From: Pseudoluteimonas sp044226035 | GTDB taxonomy: Bacteria > Pseudomonadota > Gammaproteobacteria > Xanthomonadales > Xanthomonadaceae | Direction: 5' to 3' | Assembly: GCA_044226035.1 (NCBI GenBank) | Contig: JBGAHT010000004.1 | Location: forward strand, 9,523-73,522 | Length of the DNA: 64,000 bases | Shown here: positions 28,504 through 37,850 of the stretch, piece after piece | Numbering within the stretch: position 1 is the first letter of the stretch | Layout: each line of letters opens with the position of its first letter | Translations under genes and position numbers: made by a program | The notes under the pieces: generated by a model | The model's input: only the letters and a program-made list of their open reading frames with translations | What the model was told of the DNA's origin: nothing | Databases searched by the model: none

Positions 28504-30774
28504 CTACAGCTCGAAGCGGTAGCTGAGCTTCACGAACAGCTGCTCGTCGTCGCGCAGCGAGAACGCATCGCCCAGCAGGCCGCCGACGTCCTGGCCCTGG
28601 TCGCGGAAACCGAAGCCGCCGCGCACGTAGGCGATGTACAGGTTCGACAGCGGCGCGAGCTCGTAGCGGTAGCGGATCTGGAAGCCCAGGTTGCGCAGGC
28701 TGAAGTCGTTGAGCGCGTCCGGCACGCGCCGCGGTTCGCCGTTCGCCGCCAGTTCCCAGCCCTGCAGCGCGTGCGCGTCGAGGGCGATGGTTTCCATCTT
28801 GATCCGCAACTCCTGCTTCGCGCTGATGATCCACTGCATGCCGCCGTTGAGCTGCAGCTGGTTCGCGCGATAGCTGCCGAGCAGGTCGCGCCCGCCCTGA
28901 CCCGCGCACGGGGAACCGCCCTGCGGGCACCACAGCAGCCAGTCCGGGTTGTGCTGCGCGAACAGCTCGCCGTAGAAGCTGAGGTTGTCGTTGACGAAGT
29001 AGGTCGGGTTGAAGTCCAGCGACATCGCGCCGCGGGCCGGGCCGGCGAGCCCTTCGGCGGCGTAGCGCGCGTTCCAGTACGTCGACCAGTGGCCCTTGCG
29101 CGGCGTGAACCGCTCGAAATACAGGTAGAACTTGCCCGGCACGTCGACCACGCCGTTGCCGCGCGTGACCAGGTCGTCGTGGCCCGGGGTGAAGCCTGCG
29201 ACTTCGAAGAACTCGTTGCCGCCATCGCGGCGGTCGCTGAACAGGTCGATCGCCCACGCATCGGCGATGCGCACTCCGTGGTCGTTGTTGCGGCGCGATA
29301 CCGCGTAGCGCCAGTCGTGCGCGGAGTAGGACGAATCCTGCGGCAGGTCCGTCACCCGGTGCGCGACCTGGTAGCGCAGGTAGTTGAAGTCGTTGCGCTC
29401 GAGGTAGCCGAAGTCGTTGAGCTGCAGCCCGTCGCCGAGGTGCAGCGCGTACGCCTGCTGGCGCCAGCCGTTGCCGTGGTCGTAATCGACCAGCACCTGG
29501 CCGCCGCTGTCGCGGGTGTCGTCGCCGGCCTGGCGCACGTCGCTGCCGACCAGGGTGGTGCGCACCGCGAGTTTCGGGTTCGGCGTCCAGCGGTGGTCGA
29601 ATTCGAGCACGTCCGCGTCGCGGTCGAGGAACGGGTGTTCGACCCGAGTGAACATCGCGCCGACGCCCTGCGCGCCGAAATCGCGCGTGCCGCGCAGCGC
29701 GTAGAAATCGCGGCCGGCCGCGTCGGCCTCGGTGGCGGCGAACACGCCGTAGTTGAAGCCGCCGGCGCTGCCGTTGAGCTTGATCGCCGCGGTCACGTCG
29801 CCGGAGCCCGAGCCGTCGTCGGCGGGGCCGCCGACCCGGCGCGTGTACAGCAGGCGGTTGCTGTTGTTGAGCGAACCGAAGGGCACGTCGAAGAACGCCT
29901 GGTTCTCGGTGAAGAACGGGCGCTTGTCGCTGAAGAAGGTTTCGGTGGCGCTGAAGTTCACCACCAGCTGGTCGCTTTCGACCTGGCCGAAGTCCGGGTT
30001 CAGCGTGGCGCTGAGCTGGAAGCGGCTGTTCGGCTTCCAGAACAGGTCCACGCCGCCGTCGAAGCGCGTGTCGCCGCCGACGTCGTCGTACAACCCGGAC
30101 ACGTAGGGCGTGACCGCGAGCAGCGACTGGCTGTGCTGCGCGACCTCGATCGTGGCGAAGTCGGAGACGAAGCGCGCGTTCGCGAACGCCACCGCCGGCC
30201 AGGACGCGCGTTCGCCGGTCGCGCCGATCACGCGGTCGAGGTTGATCTTCAGCTTGCGCTTGCCGTCGGCGCCGGCGCGCATCGGCGCGATGTACCACGG
30301 GATCAGCGCCTCGGCGGCCCAACCGTCCGCGTCCTCCGCGACGGCGTGCTTCCAGTTGCCGTCCCAGTCGCCGGCGAACCGGTTCTCGTTGGTGAACACC
30401 CCGTCGGCGATGCCGTCGGTCGAGGAGATGCAGAAGTTGTACGCGACCCGCCCGTCGCCGTCGAAATCGATGTTGGCGTTGACCCTGTCGACCTGCGCTT
30501 CGAAGTCCCGCTGCACCGCCTGCCGGCTGCGCGGCACGCCGGCGGGCATGCGCACCCGCCAGGCGATCGCCAATCCCTCGGGCGTGGACAGGATCCATGC
30601 CTCCACCGGCTGCGCCGGCGCCGCGCCGGTCTGCGGCTGGGTGACCCGGAAATCGGTGACGTGCTGCGCGCCCTGCCATTCGGCCGGATCGATCCGGCCA
30701 TCGACCTCGATCGCCCACGCCGGCGCGGCCAGCAGCGGCAGCAGCAATGCGAGGCCGGTTCGTGCGAGGCGCAT
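28504..30774 (-). CDS. DUF5916 outer-membrane protein with CBM9-like N-terminal domain
   Basis: 756 residues. Signal peptide MRLARTGLALLLPLLAAPAW, then a CBM9-like sugar-binding-type domain (residues ~25-210; IDPAEWQGA, NANIDFDGDGRVAYNF, ALIPW), then a long beta-barrel-like region rich in alternating aromatic strands (FFSDKRPFFTENQAFFDVPF, many WRYAV/YQVAHR strands) ending in an outer-membrane-style terminal strand with a C-terminal aromatic (FVKLSYRFEL). GAGGAA lies 6 bases before the ATG. The family is widespread in xanthomonads and Bacteroidetes, and its role is unassigned. Confidence 0.82.
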   Translation of the reverse strand: MRLARTGLALLLPLLAAPAWAIEVDGRIDPAEWQGAQHVTDFRVTQPQTGAAPAQPVEAWILSTPEGLAIAWRVRMPAGVPRSRQAVQRDFEAQVDRVNANIDFDGDGRVAYNFCISSTDGIADGVFTNENRFAGDWDGNWKHAVAEDADGWAAEALIPWYIAPMRAGADGKRKLKINLDRVIGATGERASWPAVAFANARFVSDFATIEVAQHSQSLLAVTPYVSGLYDDVGGDTRFDGGVDLFWKPNSRFQLSATLNPDFGQVESDQLVVNFSATETFFSDKRPFFTENQAFFDVPFGSLNNSNRLLYTRRVGGPADDGSGSGDVTAAIKLNGSAGGFNYGVFAATEADAAGRDFYALRGTRDFGAQGVGAMFTRVEHPFLDRDADVLEFDHRWTPNPKLAVRTTLVGSDVRQAGDDTRDSGGQVLVDYDHGNGWRQQAYALHLGDGLQLNDFGYLERNDFNYLRYQVAHRVTDLPQDSSYSAHDWRYAVSRRNNDHGVRIADAWAIDLFSDRRDGGNEFFEVAGFTPGHDDLVTRGNGVVDVPGKFYLYFERFTPRKGHWSTYWNARYAAEGLAGPARGAMSLDFNPTYFVNDNLSFYGELFAQHNPDWLLWCPQGGSPCAGQGGRDLLGSYRANQLQLNGGMQWIISAKQELRIKMETIALDAHALQGWELAANGEPRRVPDALNDFSLRNLGFQIRYRYELAPLSNLYIAYVRGGFGFRDQGQDVGGLLGDAFSLRDDEQLFVKLSYRFEL

Positions 30775-30903
30775 TCGGGTTCCTCGCGGGGCGCGGGTGT
30801 CGTGGCCACGCACGGTAGCGCCGGCGCCGGCAACGGCCGACTGGCACAAGTCATGCAAACCAAAGGCAGGGGCGCGGCATCCGCGCCCGCGGCGCGGGAT
30901 CGC

Positions 30904-31380
30904 TCAGCGCTTGGGTTGCAGCATCGTCCCCGTGCAGTTCTTGGCGCCGCACTTGCACGCCCAGAGCTTTTTCACCTTCGCGGTGTGCGGTTCGTCGAGC
31001 ACGATGCCGTAGTTGTAGGTGAGTTCCTCGCCCGGCTTGATGTCGCGCAGGGCGTGGATGAACACCTTGTCCTTGTGGGACTTGCCCTTGGCGTTCTCCT
31101 CGATCTCGGACTCGCAGTTGGGCTTGCAGCTGTGGTTGATCCAGCGCGCGATGTTGCCGTCGACGTTGGCGTCGATGACGTAGTCGTCGTTGAGGGTGAA
31201 CAGGAAGGTATGGCCGTTCTCGTCGTCTTCGCCGTATTCCTCGTCCACTTCCTCGTGGGTGCGGAGCTTGCCCTTGTAGCGGACGATGCGTTCGCCCTTC
31301 TTGATCGCCTCGGTGGCGAACACGCCGTTGCCGTGGATCGTGGACAGTCGGGCTTCGATCTTCTTCTTCGGCATCGGCAT
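30904..31380 (-). CDS. bacterial SET-domain protein (predicted lysine methyltransferase)
   Basis: 158 residues. The SET core is complete: GNGVFATEAIKKGERIVRY, NHSCKPNCES (SAM/substrate NHSxxPNC motif), IKPGEELTYNYG and a post-SET cysteine cluster ACKCGAKNCTG. The target protein is unknown. In bacteria, SET enzymes have been linked to modification of nucleoid or ribosomal proteins, and an HU-like protein with a lysine-rich tail lies 5 kb away. The start could be ATG 31380 or the ATG two codons later. It is transcribed away from the repeat protein's terminator. Confidence 0.85.
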   Translation of the reverse strand: MPMPKKKIEARLSTIHGNGVFATEAIKKGERIVRYKGKLRTHEEVDEEYGEDDENGHTFLFTLNDDYVIDANVDGNIARWINHSCKPNCESEIEENAKGKSHKDKVFIHALRDIKPGEELTYNYGIVLDEPHTAKVKKLWACKCGAKNCTGTMLQPKR

Positions 31381-31514
31381 CGCTCGGCGCGGCGTTCGGG
31401 AACGGCCATTGTCGCCGATGCCGCATCGGCGCGTCACGACCCCGCGCTCCGCCGGCGCCGGGCGACCCGGCCCGCGGCGACAGGGACGGAAACGGGGACG
31501 AGAATCCGCGCGCA

Positions 31515-31545
31515 CAAAAAAGCGCGCCATCCCTGGCGCGCTTTC
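31515..31545 (-). terminator. intrinsic terminator of the 55-residue-repeat gene
   Basis: On the minus strand an AAAGCGCGCCA/TGGCGCGCTTT stem is followed by a T-run, 35 bases after the stop codon of the repeat protein gene. Confidence 0.85.
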
Positions 31546-31579
31546 GTTGGCTTGGCGGATCGTCGATCCGGCTCGGGAC

Positions 31580-32452
31580 TCAGTTGTTGCCGTCGTCCTT
31601 GCGCTGCGGGCAATCCACGACCGCGCCGGCGGCGTTGGTGCAGGTGCCGGTGTGGCTGACCTGGCCATCGGTCACCGTCGTCGAACCGTTGTAGGTGGCG
31701 CCGTTCTTGCCGGTCGCGGTGGACGTGCGGCTGCCATCGACCTTGCCGTCTTCGCCGCGGGTGTACTGGCCGCTGGACTCGAGCGTGCCGCCGTTCGCGC
31801 CGGTGCGGGTGCCGGTGTGGTCGACCTGGCCGTCGTTCAAGGTGGTCGAACCGGTGTAGGTACCGCCGTTCTTGCCGGTCGCGGTGGTGGTGCGGCCGCC
31901 GTCGAACTTGCCGTCCTCGCCACGGGTGTAGCTGCCGTTGACTTCGGCGCTGCCGCCGTTGGCGCCGGTCACCGTGCCGGTGTGCGTGACCTGGCCGTTG
32001 TCCCAGCTGGTCGAACCGTTGTAGGTGCCGCCGTTCTTGCCGGTCGCGGTGGTGCTGCGGCTGCCGGTGACGTTGCCTTCGGCATCGCGAGTGGTGCTGC
32101 CGCTGCTCTGCATGGTGCCGCCGTCCTTGCCGGTCGCGGACATGCTGCCTTCGTGGCTGGCGCTGCCGTCGGCGTTGCGGGAGTAGCTGCCCTGGCGTTC
32201 GGCGCTGCCGCCGTTGGCGCCGGTGACGCTGCGGCTGGTCGAACCGCTGGCGTTGCCCTGGCCGTCGCGCTGCCAGTCGCGCTGGCGATCGCTGTCGAAG
32301 CGCGCGTTGTCGCGCTCCCTCGAAACGCTGCCCTCGTGCGCGTTGCCCGTGCGGTGCATGCTGCGGCCGCGCTCGCGGGCGCCGGCGTCGCTGCTGGCGA
32401 AGCCGGCGATCAGGGTCGTGGCGATGATGGCGGTGAGGATGGATTTGTTCAT
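31580..32452 (-). CDS. exported protein built of 55-residue Gly/Thr/Asn-rich tandem repeats
   Basis: 290 residues. A signal peptide (MNKSILTAIIATTLIAGFAS) and a charged Arg-rich segment are followed by tandem repeats of a 55-residue unit: TATGKNGGTYNGST, then DGQVxHTGT, GANGG and YTRGEDGKxDG. Two and a half units are near-perfect, preceded by a diverged copy, and the last unit ends in CPQRKDDGNN with two cysteines. The pattern suggests a stacked beta structure exposed in the periplasm or on the cell surface. No family recognised. A terminator follows, and the OmpR gene diverges upstream. Confidence 0.82.
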   Translation of the reverse strand: MNKSILTAIIATTLIAGFASSDAGARERGRSMHRTGNAHEGSVSRERDNARFDSDRQRDWQRDGQGNASGSTSRSVTGANGGSAERQGSYSRNADGSASHEGSMSATGKDGGTMQSSGSTTRDAEGNVTGSRSTTATGKNGGTYNGSTSWDNGQVTHTGTVTGANGGSAEVNGSYTRGEDGKFDGGRTTTATGKNGGTYTGSTTLNDGQVDHTGTRTGANGGTLESSGQYTRGEDGKVDGSRTSTATGKNGATYNGSTTVTDGQVSHTGTCTNAAGAVVDCPQRKDDGNN

Positions 32453-32673
32453 GGCGTATTCCTCAGTGGAGATGAAGGGACGCCGCCGGGGGAAGGGGGA
32501 GCGGCGACACGTCCACTTTGCGCCGGCCCGATGTACGCCAGATGTACGCGGCGGGGCGCGCCTGCGAACAGATGCGTCTGCCCGGCGCGGTCGAAACAAA
32601 TGCTTACAAATCGCGCCCGAGGCGGCGATACGGGGATTTGCACGAACACCGCGGCGACCGCGATAGTGGCCCG

Positions 32674-33402
32674 ATGGCCACCGATGCCCCCGCGCCCACC
32701 CTCCTCCTCGTCGACGACGACCTGCGCCTGCGCGAGCTGCTGCAGCGCTACCTGGAATCGCAGGGTTTCGCGGTCAAGGGCGTCGGCGACGGCGAGCAGA
32801 TGCAGCAGGCGCTGGACCGCGGCCACCACGACCTGATCGTGCTCGACCTGATGCTGCCGGGCGAAAGCGGGCTGGACATCTGCCGCCGGCTGCGCGGCCA
32901 GGGCGACACCACGCCGGTGGTGATGCTCACCGCCAAGGGCGACGAGATCGACCGCATCGTCGGGCTGGAAATCGGCGCCGACGACTACCTGCCCAAGCCG
33001 GTCAATCCGCGCGAACTGCTGGCGCGGATCCGCGCGATCCTGCGCCGCAGCGCACCGCCAGCGCCGGGCGCGCCGCTCGCCGACGGCGGCGAAGTGCGCT
33101 TCGGGCCGTTCGCGCTCGACCTCGGCCGCCGCGAGTTGAGCCGCGACGGCGAACCCTTGCGCATCACCGGCGGCGAATTCGCGATCCTGTCGGTGCTGTT
33201 GCGCCACCCGCGCCAGCCGTTGAGCCGCGACCGGCTGATGAGCCTGGCCCGCGGCCGCGGGCACGAGGCGCTGGAACGCAGCATCGACGTCACCATCGCG
33301 CGCCTGCGCAAGCTGCTCGAGGAGGATCCCAAGCAGCCGCGCATGTTGCAGACGGTGTGGGGCGTGGGCTACGTCTACGTCCCGCCCGGGGAAGACGCAT
33401 GA
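32674..33402 (+). CDS. ompR: OmpR-type response regulator
   Basis: 242 residues. Receiver domain with acidic pocket Asp14-Asp16 (LLVDDDLRLRELL), phospho-acceptor Asp58 (LIVLDLMLPGESGLD) and LPKPVNPRELLARI; then a winged-helix DNA-binding domain (SRDRLMSLARGR, ERSIDVTIARLRKLLEEDP, VWGVGYVYVP). The wording follows E. coli OmpR closely throughout, including ESQGFAVKGVGDGEQM. Its stop overlaps the ATG of the sensor kinase. Likely controls envelope or osmotic responses, but regulated genes cannot be inferred here. Confidence 0.88.
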   Translation: MATDAPAPTLLLVDDDLRLRELLQRYLESQGFAVKGVGDGEQMQQALDRGHHDLIVLDLMLPGESGLDICRRLRGQGDTTPVVMLTAKGDEIDRIVGLEIGADDYLPKPVNPRELLARIRAILRRSAPPAPGAPLADGGEVRFGPFALDLGRRELSRDGEPLRITGGEFAILSVLLRHPRQPLSRDRLMSLARGRGHEALERSIDVTIARLRKLLEEDPKQPRMLQTVWGVGYVYVPPGEDA

Positions 33403-34655
33403 ATCGCGCGTCCCGCGGCGTGTTCGCGCAACTGGCGCTGGTGATCGTGCTGGTGCTGGCCGGCACCGCCGCCCTCGCGGTGCTGTTGGGGCGCGAACTC
33501 ACCACCCGCCCGCCGACGGTGCAGTTGCTGCACAGCCTGGACGCCTTCGCCGAATCGGTGGAGGCGCTCGATCGCGCGCAACCCCGCGCGCGCACGCTGG
33601 AGCTGTTGCGCAGCAACGGCCTCGAAGTGCGCACCGAACCGCCGGTCGCCGAACCGGACGGGTTCTCGCCATGGTTCTCGCTGATCGAAGGCCGCGCGCG
33701 GCGCGTGCTCGACGACCGCGAAGTGATCGCCGGACGCAGTTCGCAAGGCGACGCGCTGTGGCTGAAGCTCGATACCCGGCAGCCGCTGTGGGTGGCCTTC
33801 GCCCAGGGCGCGCGCGTCGGCGCGCGGCAATTCTCGGTGCTGCTGCTGGCCGGCTGCGCGCTGCTGGTGTTGCTGGCGGCGGCGTACTTCGCCCGGCGCC
33901 TGGCGCAACCGCTGAAGGCGCTGGCCGCGGCGGCGCCCGCGCTGGTGCGCGGCGAGGATGTCGGCCTCGCCGCGTCCGGCGCGCCGCGCGAGGTGCGCGA
34001 ACTGCAATCGGTGCTGCTGCGCGCCAGCGGCGAGGTGCGCGAAGCCGCCGCCGAGCGCAACCTGATGCTGGCCGGGATCTCGCACGACCTGCGCACGCCG
34101 CTGACGCGGGTGCAGTTCGCGCTGGAAATGCTGCCGGACACCGATCCCGGCCTGCGCGCCGGGATGGAACGCGACATCCGCGAGATCGACGCGATCCTGT
34201 CGCAGTTCATCGCCTACGCGCGCGACGGCCGCGACGAGGCCGTCGAACGGATCGACCTCGCGGCCACCTGCCGCAACGCGCTCGCCGCCGTCGCGTTCGA
34301 CTGGGAAACCGAGCTGCCGCCGCAGGCGCCGATGCACGGCCGCCCGATGGCGCTGCTGCGCGCGATCGAAAACCTGCTCGGCAACGCCGAGCGCCACGGC
34401 GAGCCGACCTTCTCGCTCAGCCTCGCGCGCGAGGGCGACGCGTGGCGGATCGAGGTCGCCGACCAGGGGCCGGGCCTGTCCGCCGAGATCGCGCGGCGCG
34501 CGCGCCAGCCGTTCGTGCACAACGGCAGCGCCGGCGGCACCGGCCTCGGCCTCGCCATCGTCGACCGCATCGCGCGCCAGCACCACGGCGAACTGCAATT
34601 GCTGGCGAACGCGCCGCGCGGCCTGCGCGCGGTGCTGTTGCTGCGCGACGCCTGA
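33399..34655 (+). CDS. envZ: EnvZ-type sensor histidine kinase
   Basis: 418 residues, inner membrane. Transmembrane helices at about 8-29 and 145-165 enclose a ~115-residue periplasmic sensor. A HAMP-like linker follows, then the H-box with His229 (ISHDLRTPLTR), the N-box (ENLLGNAERHG) and G-boxes (DQGPGLS, GGTGLGLAIV). The AERNLMLAGISHDLRTPLTR stretch matches EnvZ proteins. It is translationally coupled to ompR (ATGA). The periplasmic domain is not obviously similar to enteric EnvZ, so the signal may differ. Confidence 0.87.
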   Translation: MNRASRGVFAQLALVIVLVLAGTAALAVLLGRELTTRPPTVQLLHSLDAFAESVEALDRAQPRARTLELLRSNGLEVRTEPPVAEPDGFSPWFSLIEGRARRVLDDREVIAGRSSQGDALWLKLDTRQPLWVAFAQGARVGARQFSVLLLAGCALLVLLAAAYFARRLAQPLKALAAAAPALVRGEDVGLAASGAPREVRELQSVLLRASGEVREAAAERNLMLAGISHDLRTPLTRVQFALEMLPDTDPGLRAGMERDIREIDAILSQFIAYARDGRDEAVERIDLAATCRNALAAVAFDWETELPPQAPMHGRPMALLRAIENLLGNAERHGEPTFSLSLAREGDAWRIEVADQGPGLSAEIARRARQPFVHNGSAGGTGLGLAIVDRIARQHHGELQLLANAPRGLRAVLLLRDA

Positions 34656-34658
34656 GCC

Positions 34659-34886
34659 TCAGCCGCCGAGGACGTGGCGCAGCGCGTACAGCCCGAACAG
34701 CGCCCACAGGAACGGCTTCAATCCGCGCCACACGCGCCAGGCGACGAACATCGCGCCGATCGCCAGCAGCCAGCGCAGTACCTGCGGGCGGCCCGCCTCC
34801 GCCGGCAACGCGGCGGCGCGTTCGACCAGCTGGCTGGCGGCGGTGTGCAGGGAGGTTTCGAACGGGCTGCGGGTCTGGGTGTTCAT
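34659..34886 (-). CDS. small membrane-associated protein of unknown function
   Basis: 75 residues, with one or two hydrophobic segments (VLRWLLAIGAMFVAWRVWRG and FLWALFGLYALRHVL) after a polar N-terminus. AGGAA lies 5-9 bases before the ATG, and codon use is like that of its neighbours. The stop is 3 bp from the envZ stop, convergent. No family recognised. Confidence 0.6.
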   Translation of the reverse strand: MNTQTRSPFETSLHTAASQLVERAAALPAEAGRPQVLRWLLAIGAMFVAWRVWRGLKPFLWALFGLYALRHVLGG

Positions 34887-35012
34887 CGCGGTTCCTGGTC
34901 CGGAAGGGACGAAAACGATTCTCCGCAACGTAGCAGCGCCCGCCATCCACGGCCGTCAGCCATCGCGGGTGACGGCTGTCATGCCGCCGGTCGCGGCCGC
35001 GAAGCCGCGGGT

Positions 35013-35050
35013 TTGAGCGTTCCGGATCGAAAGCGTACAATTTCGGTACG
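35013..35050 (+). promoter_or_regulatory. suf operon promoter with overlapping palindromic operator
   Basis: -35 TTGAGC (35013-35018), a 17-bp spacer and -10 TACAAT (35036-35041) make a near-consensus sigma-70 promoter. Overlapping the -10 is the inverted repeat CGTAC-N7-GTACG (35034-35050). A repressor bound there would block RNA polymerase, which fits autoregulation by the Rrf2 protein encoded 18 bp downstream. The operator role is inferred from position only. Confidence 0.75.
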
Positions 35051-35067
35051 GTTTCAAGGCCCCCGCC

Positions 35068-35514
35068 ATGCTCCGCGTCACCAAGCTCACCGACTACGCC
35101 ACCCTGGTCCTGACCGTGCTCGCCGCGCGGCCGGGCGAGGTGCTGAGCGCCGCCGGCCTGGCCGAACAGGCCGGGCTCGAGGCGCCGACCGTGGCCAAGG
35201 TGCTGAAGCCGCTGGCGCAGGCCGGGCTGGTGGAAGGTTTCCGCGGCGCGAGCGGCGGCTACCGCCTCGCCCGCCCCGCCGCGCGCATCACCCTCGTGGA
35301 CATCGTCGAGGCCCTGGAAGGCCCGCTCGGCATGACCGAATGCAGCGTGCATGCCGGCGCCTGCGGCATCGAAAGCTCCTGCGGCGTGCGCGCCAACTGG
35401 CGCCGCATCAACGACGTGGTCGCCGACGCGCTGCGCAAGGTCACGCTTGCGGAAATGCTGGCCCCGGCCGCGCGCATCCCGCGCACGATTCCCGCCACGC
35501 TGGCCACGGCCTGA
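35068..35514 (+). CDS. Rrf2-family Fe-S regulator of the SUF operon
   Basis: 148-residue winged-helix protein of the IscR group. The N-terminal helix-turn-helix (VLSAAGLAEQAGLEAPTVAK) and wing (GFRGASGGYRLARP) are followed by the cluster ligands Cys92, Cys99 and Cys105, spaced almost as in IscR (92, 98, 104). It probably senses Fe-S status with a [2Fe-2S] cluster and represses the operon. First gene of the operon, 11 bp before sufB. Confidence 0.9.
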   Translation: MLRVTKLTDYATLVLTVLAARPGEVLSAAGLAEQAGLEAPTVAKVLKPLAQAGLVEGFRGASGGYRLARPAARITLVDIVEALEGPLGMTECSVHAGACGIESSCGVRANWRRINDVVADALRKVTLAEMLAPAARIPRTIPATLATA

Positions 35515-35525
35515 AGGACACGCGC

Positions 35526-36980
<1,455 letters not shown>

Positions 36981-36989
36981 TTTTGATTT

Positions 36990-37060
36990 TGTGGGAGCGG
37001 CTTTAGCCGCGAGCTTTTCTTGCACGCTGCGATCGCGTCGCGGCTAAAGCCGCTCCCACA
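36990..37060. repeat. REPIN-like perfect inverted repeat between sufB and sufC
   Basis: Two 23-bp arms (TGTGGGAGCGGCTTTAGC... and its exact inverse ending CGCTCCCACA) at 36990-37012 and 37038-37060 enclose a 25-nt loop. Each arm contains the smaller palindrome GCGGCTTTAGCCGC. In the transcript this gives a very stable hairpin inside the suf message. Confidence 0.95.
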
Positions 37061-37084
37061 AGGGCGGACATGAATGGAACAGAC

Positions 37085-37849
37085 ATGCTGAAGATCGAAA
37101 ACCTCCACGCCCGCGTCGCCGGCCGGGAAATCCTCAAGGGCCTCTCGCTCGAGGTGAAGCCCGGCGAAGTGCACGCGATCATGGGCCCGAACGGCGCCGG
37201 CAAGTCCACGCTCGGCAACATCCTCGCCGGCCGCGACGGCTACGAAGTGACCGAAGGTTCGGTCGAGTTCGACGGCAAGCCGCTGCTGGAGCTCGAACCC
37301 GAGCAGCGCGCCGCCGCCGGCATGTTCCTCGCCTTCCAGTACCCGGTCGAGATCCCGGGCGTGAACAACACCTACTTCCTGCGCAGCGCGCTCAACGCGC
37401 AGCGCAAGGCGCGCGGCGAGGCGGAACTGGATTCGATGCAGTTCCTCAAGCTGGTGCGCGAGAAGATCAAGGTGCTGCACCTGCCCGACAGCCTGCTCAA
37501 CCGCGGCGTGAACGAAGGGTTTTCCGGCGGAGAGAAGAAGCGCAACGAGATCTTCCAGCTCGCGGTGCTGGAACCGAAGTTGGCGATCCTCGACGAAACC
37601 GACAGCGGCCTCGACATCGACGCGCTGAAATCCGTCGCCGACGGCGTGAATGCGCTGCGCGACGCCGATCGCAGCTTCCTCGTCATCACCCACTACCAGC
37701 GCCTGCTCGACTACATCAAGCCGGACGTGGTGCACGTGCTCGCCGATGGCCGCATCGTCGAAAGCGGTGGGCCGGAACTCGCGCTGGAACTGGAAGCGCA
37801 CGGCTACGCGTGGGTGAAGGATCGTATCGCCCCGGAAACGGCGGTTTGA
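37085..37849 (+). CDS. sufC: Fe-S assembly ATPase SufC
   Basis: 254-residue ABC-type ATPase subunit. Walker A GPNGAGKST, the SufC-type signature FSGGEKKRNEI, Walker B LAILDETDSGLD and the switch His (VITHYQRLLDYI) are intact. The start at 37085 matches the family N-terminus (MLKIENLHA). An in-frame ATG 15 bases upstream has AAGGGCGGA before it and cannot be excluded. It follows the palindrome after sufB and is 1 bp from sufD. Confidence 0.96.
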   Translation: MLKIENLHARVAGREILKGLSLEVKPGEVHAIMGPNGAGKSTLGNILAGRDGYEVTEGSVEFDGKPLLELEPEQRAAAGMFLAFQYPVEIPGVNNTYFLRSALNAQRKARGEAELDSMQFLKLVREKIKVLHLPDSLLNRGVNEGFSGGEKKRNEIFQLAVLEPKLAILDETDSGLDIDALKSVADGVNALRDADRSFLVITHYQRLLDYIKPDVVHVLADGRIVESGGPELALELEAHGYAWVKDRIAPETAV

Positions 37850-37850
37850 C

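Noticed and set aside
36990..37060. Intrinsic terminator ending sufB transcription
   Set aside because: No T-run follows either strand of the hairpin, and sufC, D and S lack a promoter of their own that I can see. A REPIN-like repeat fits better.
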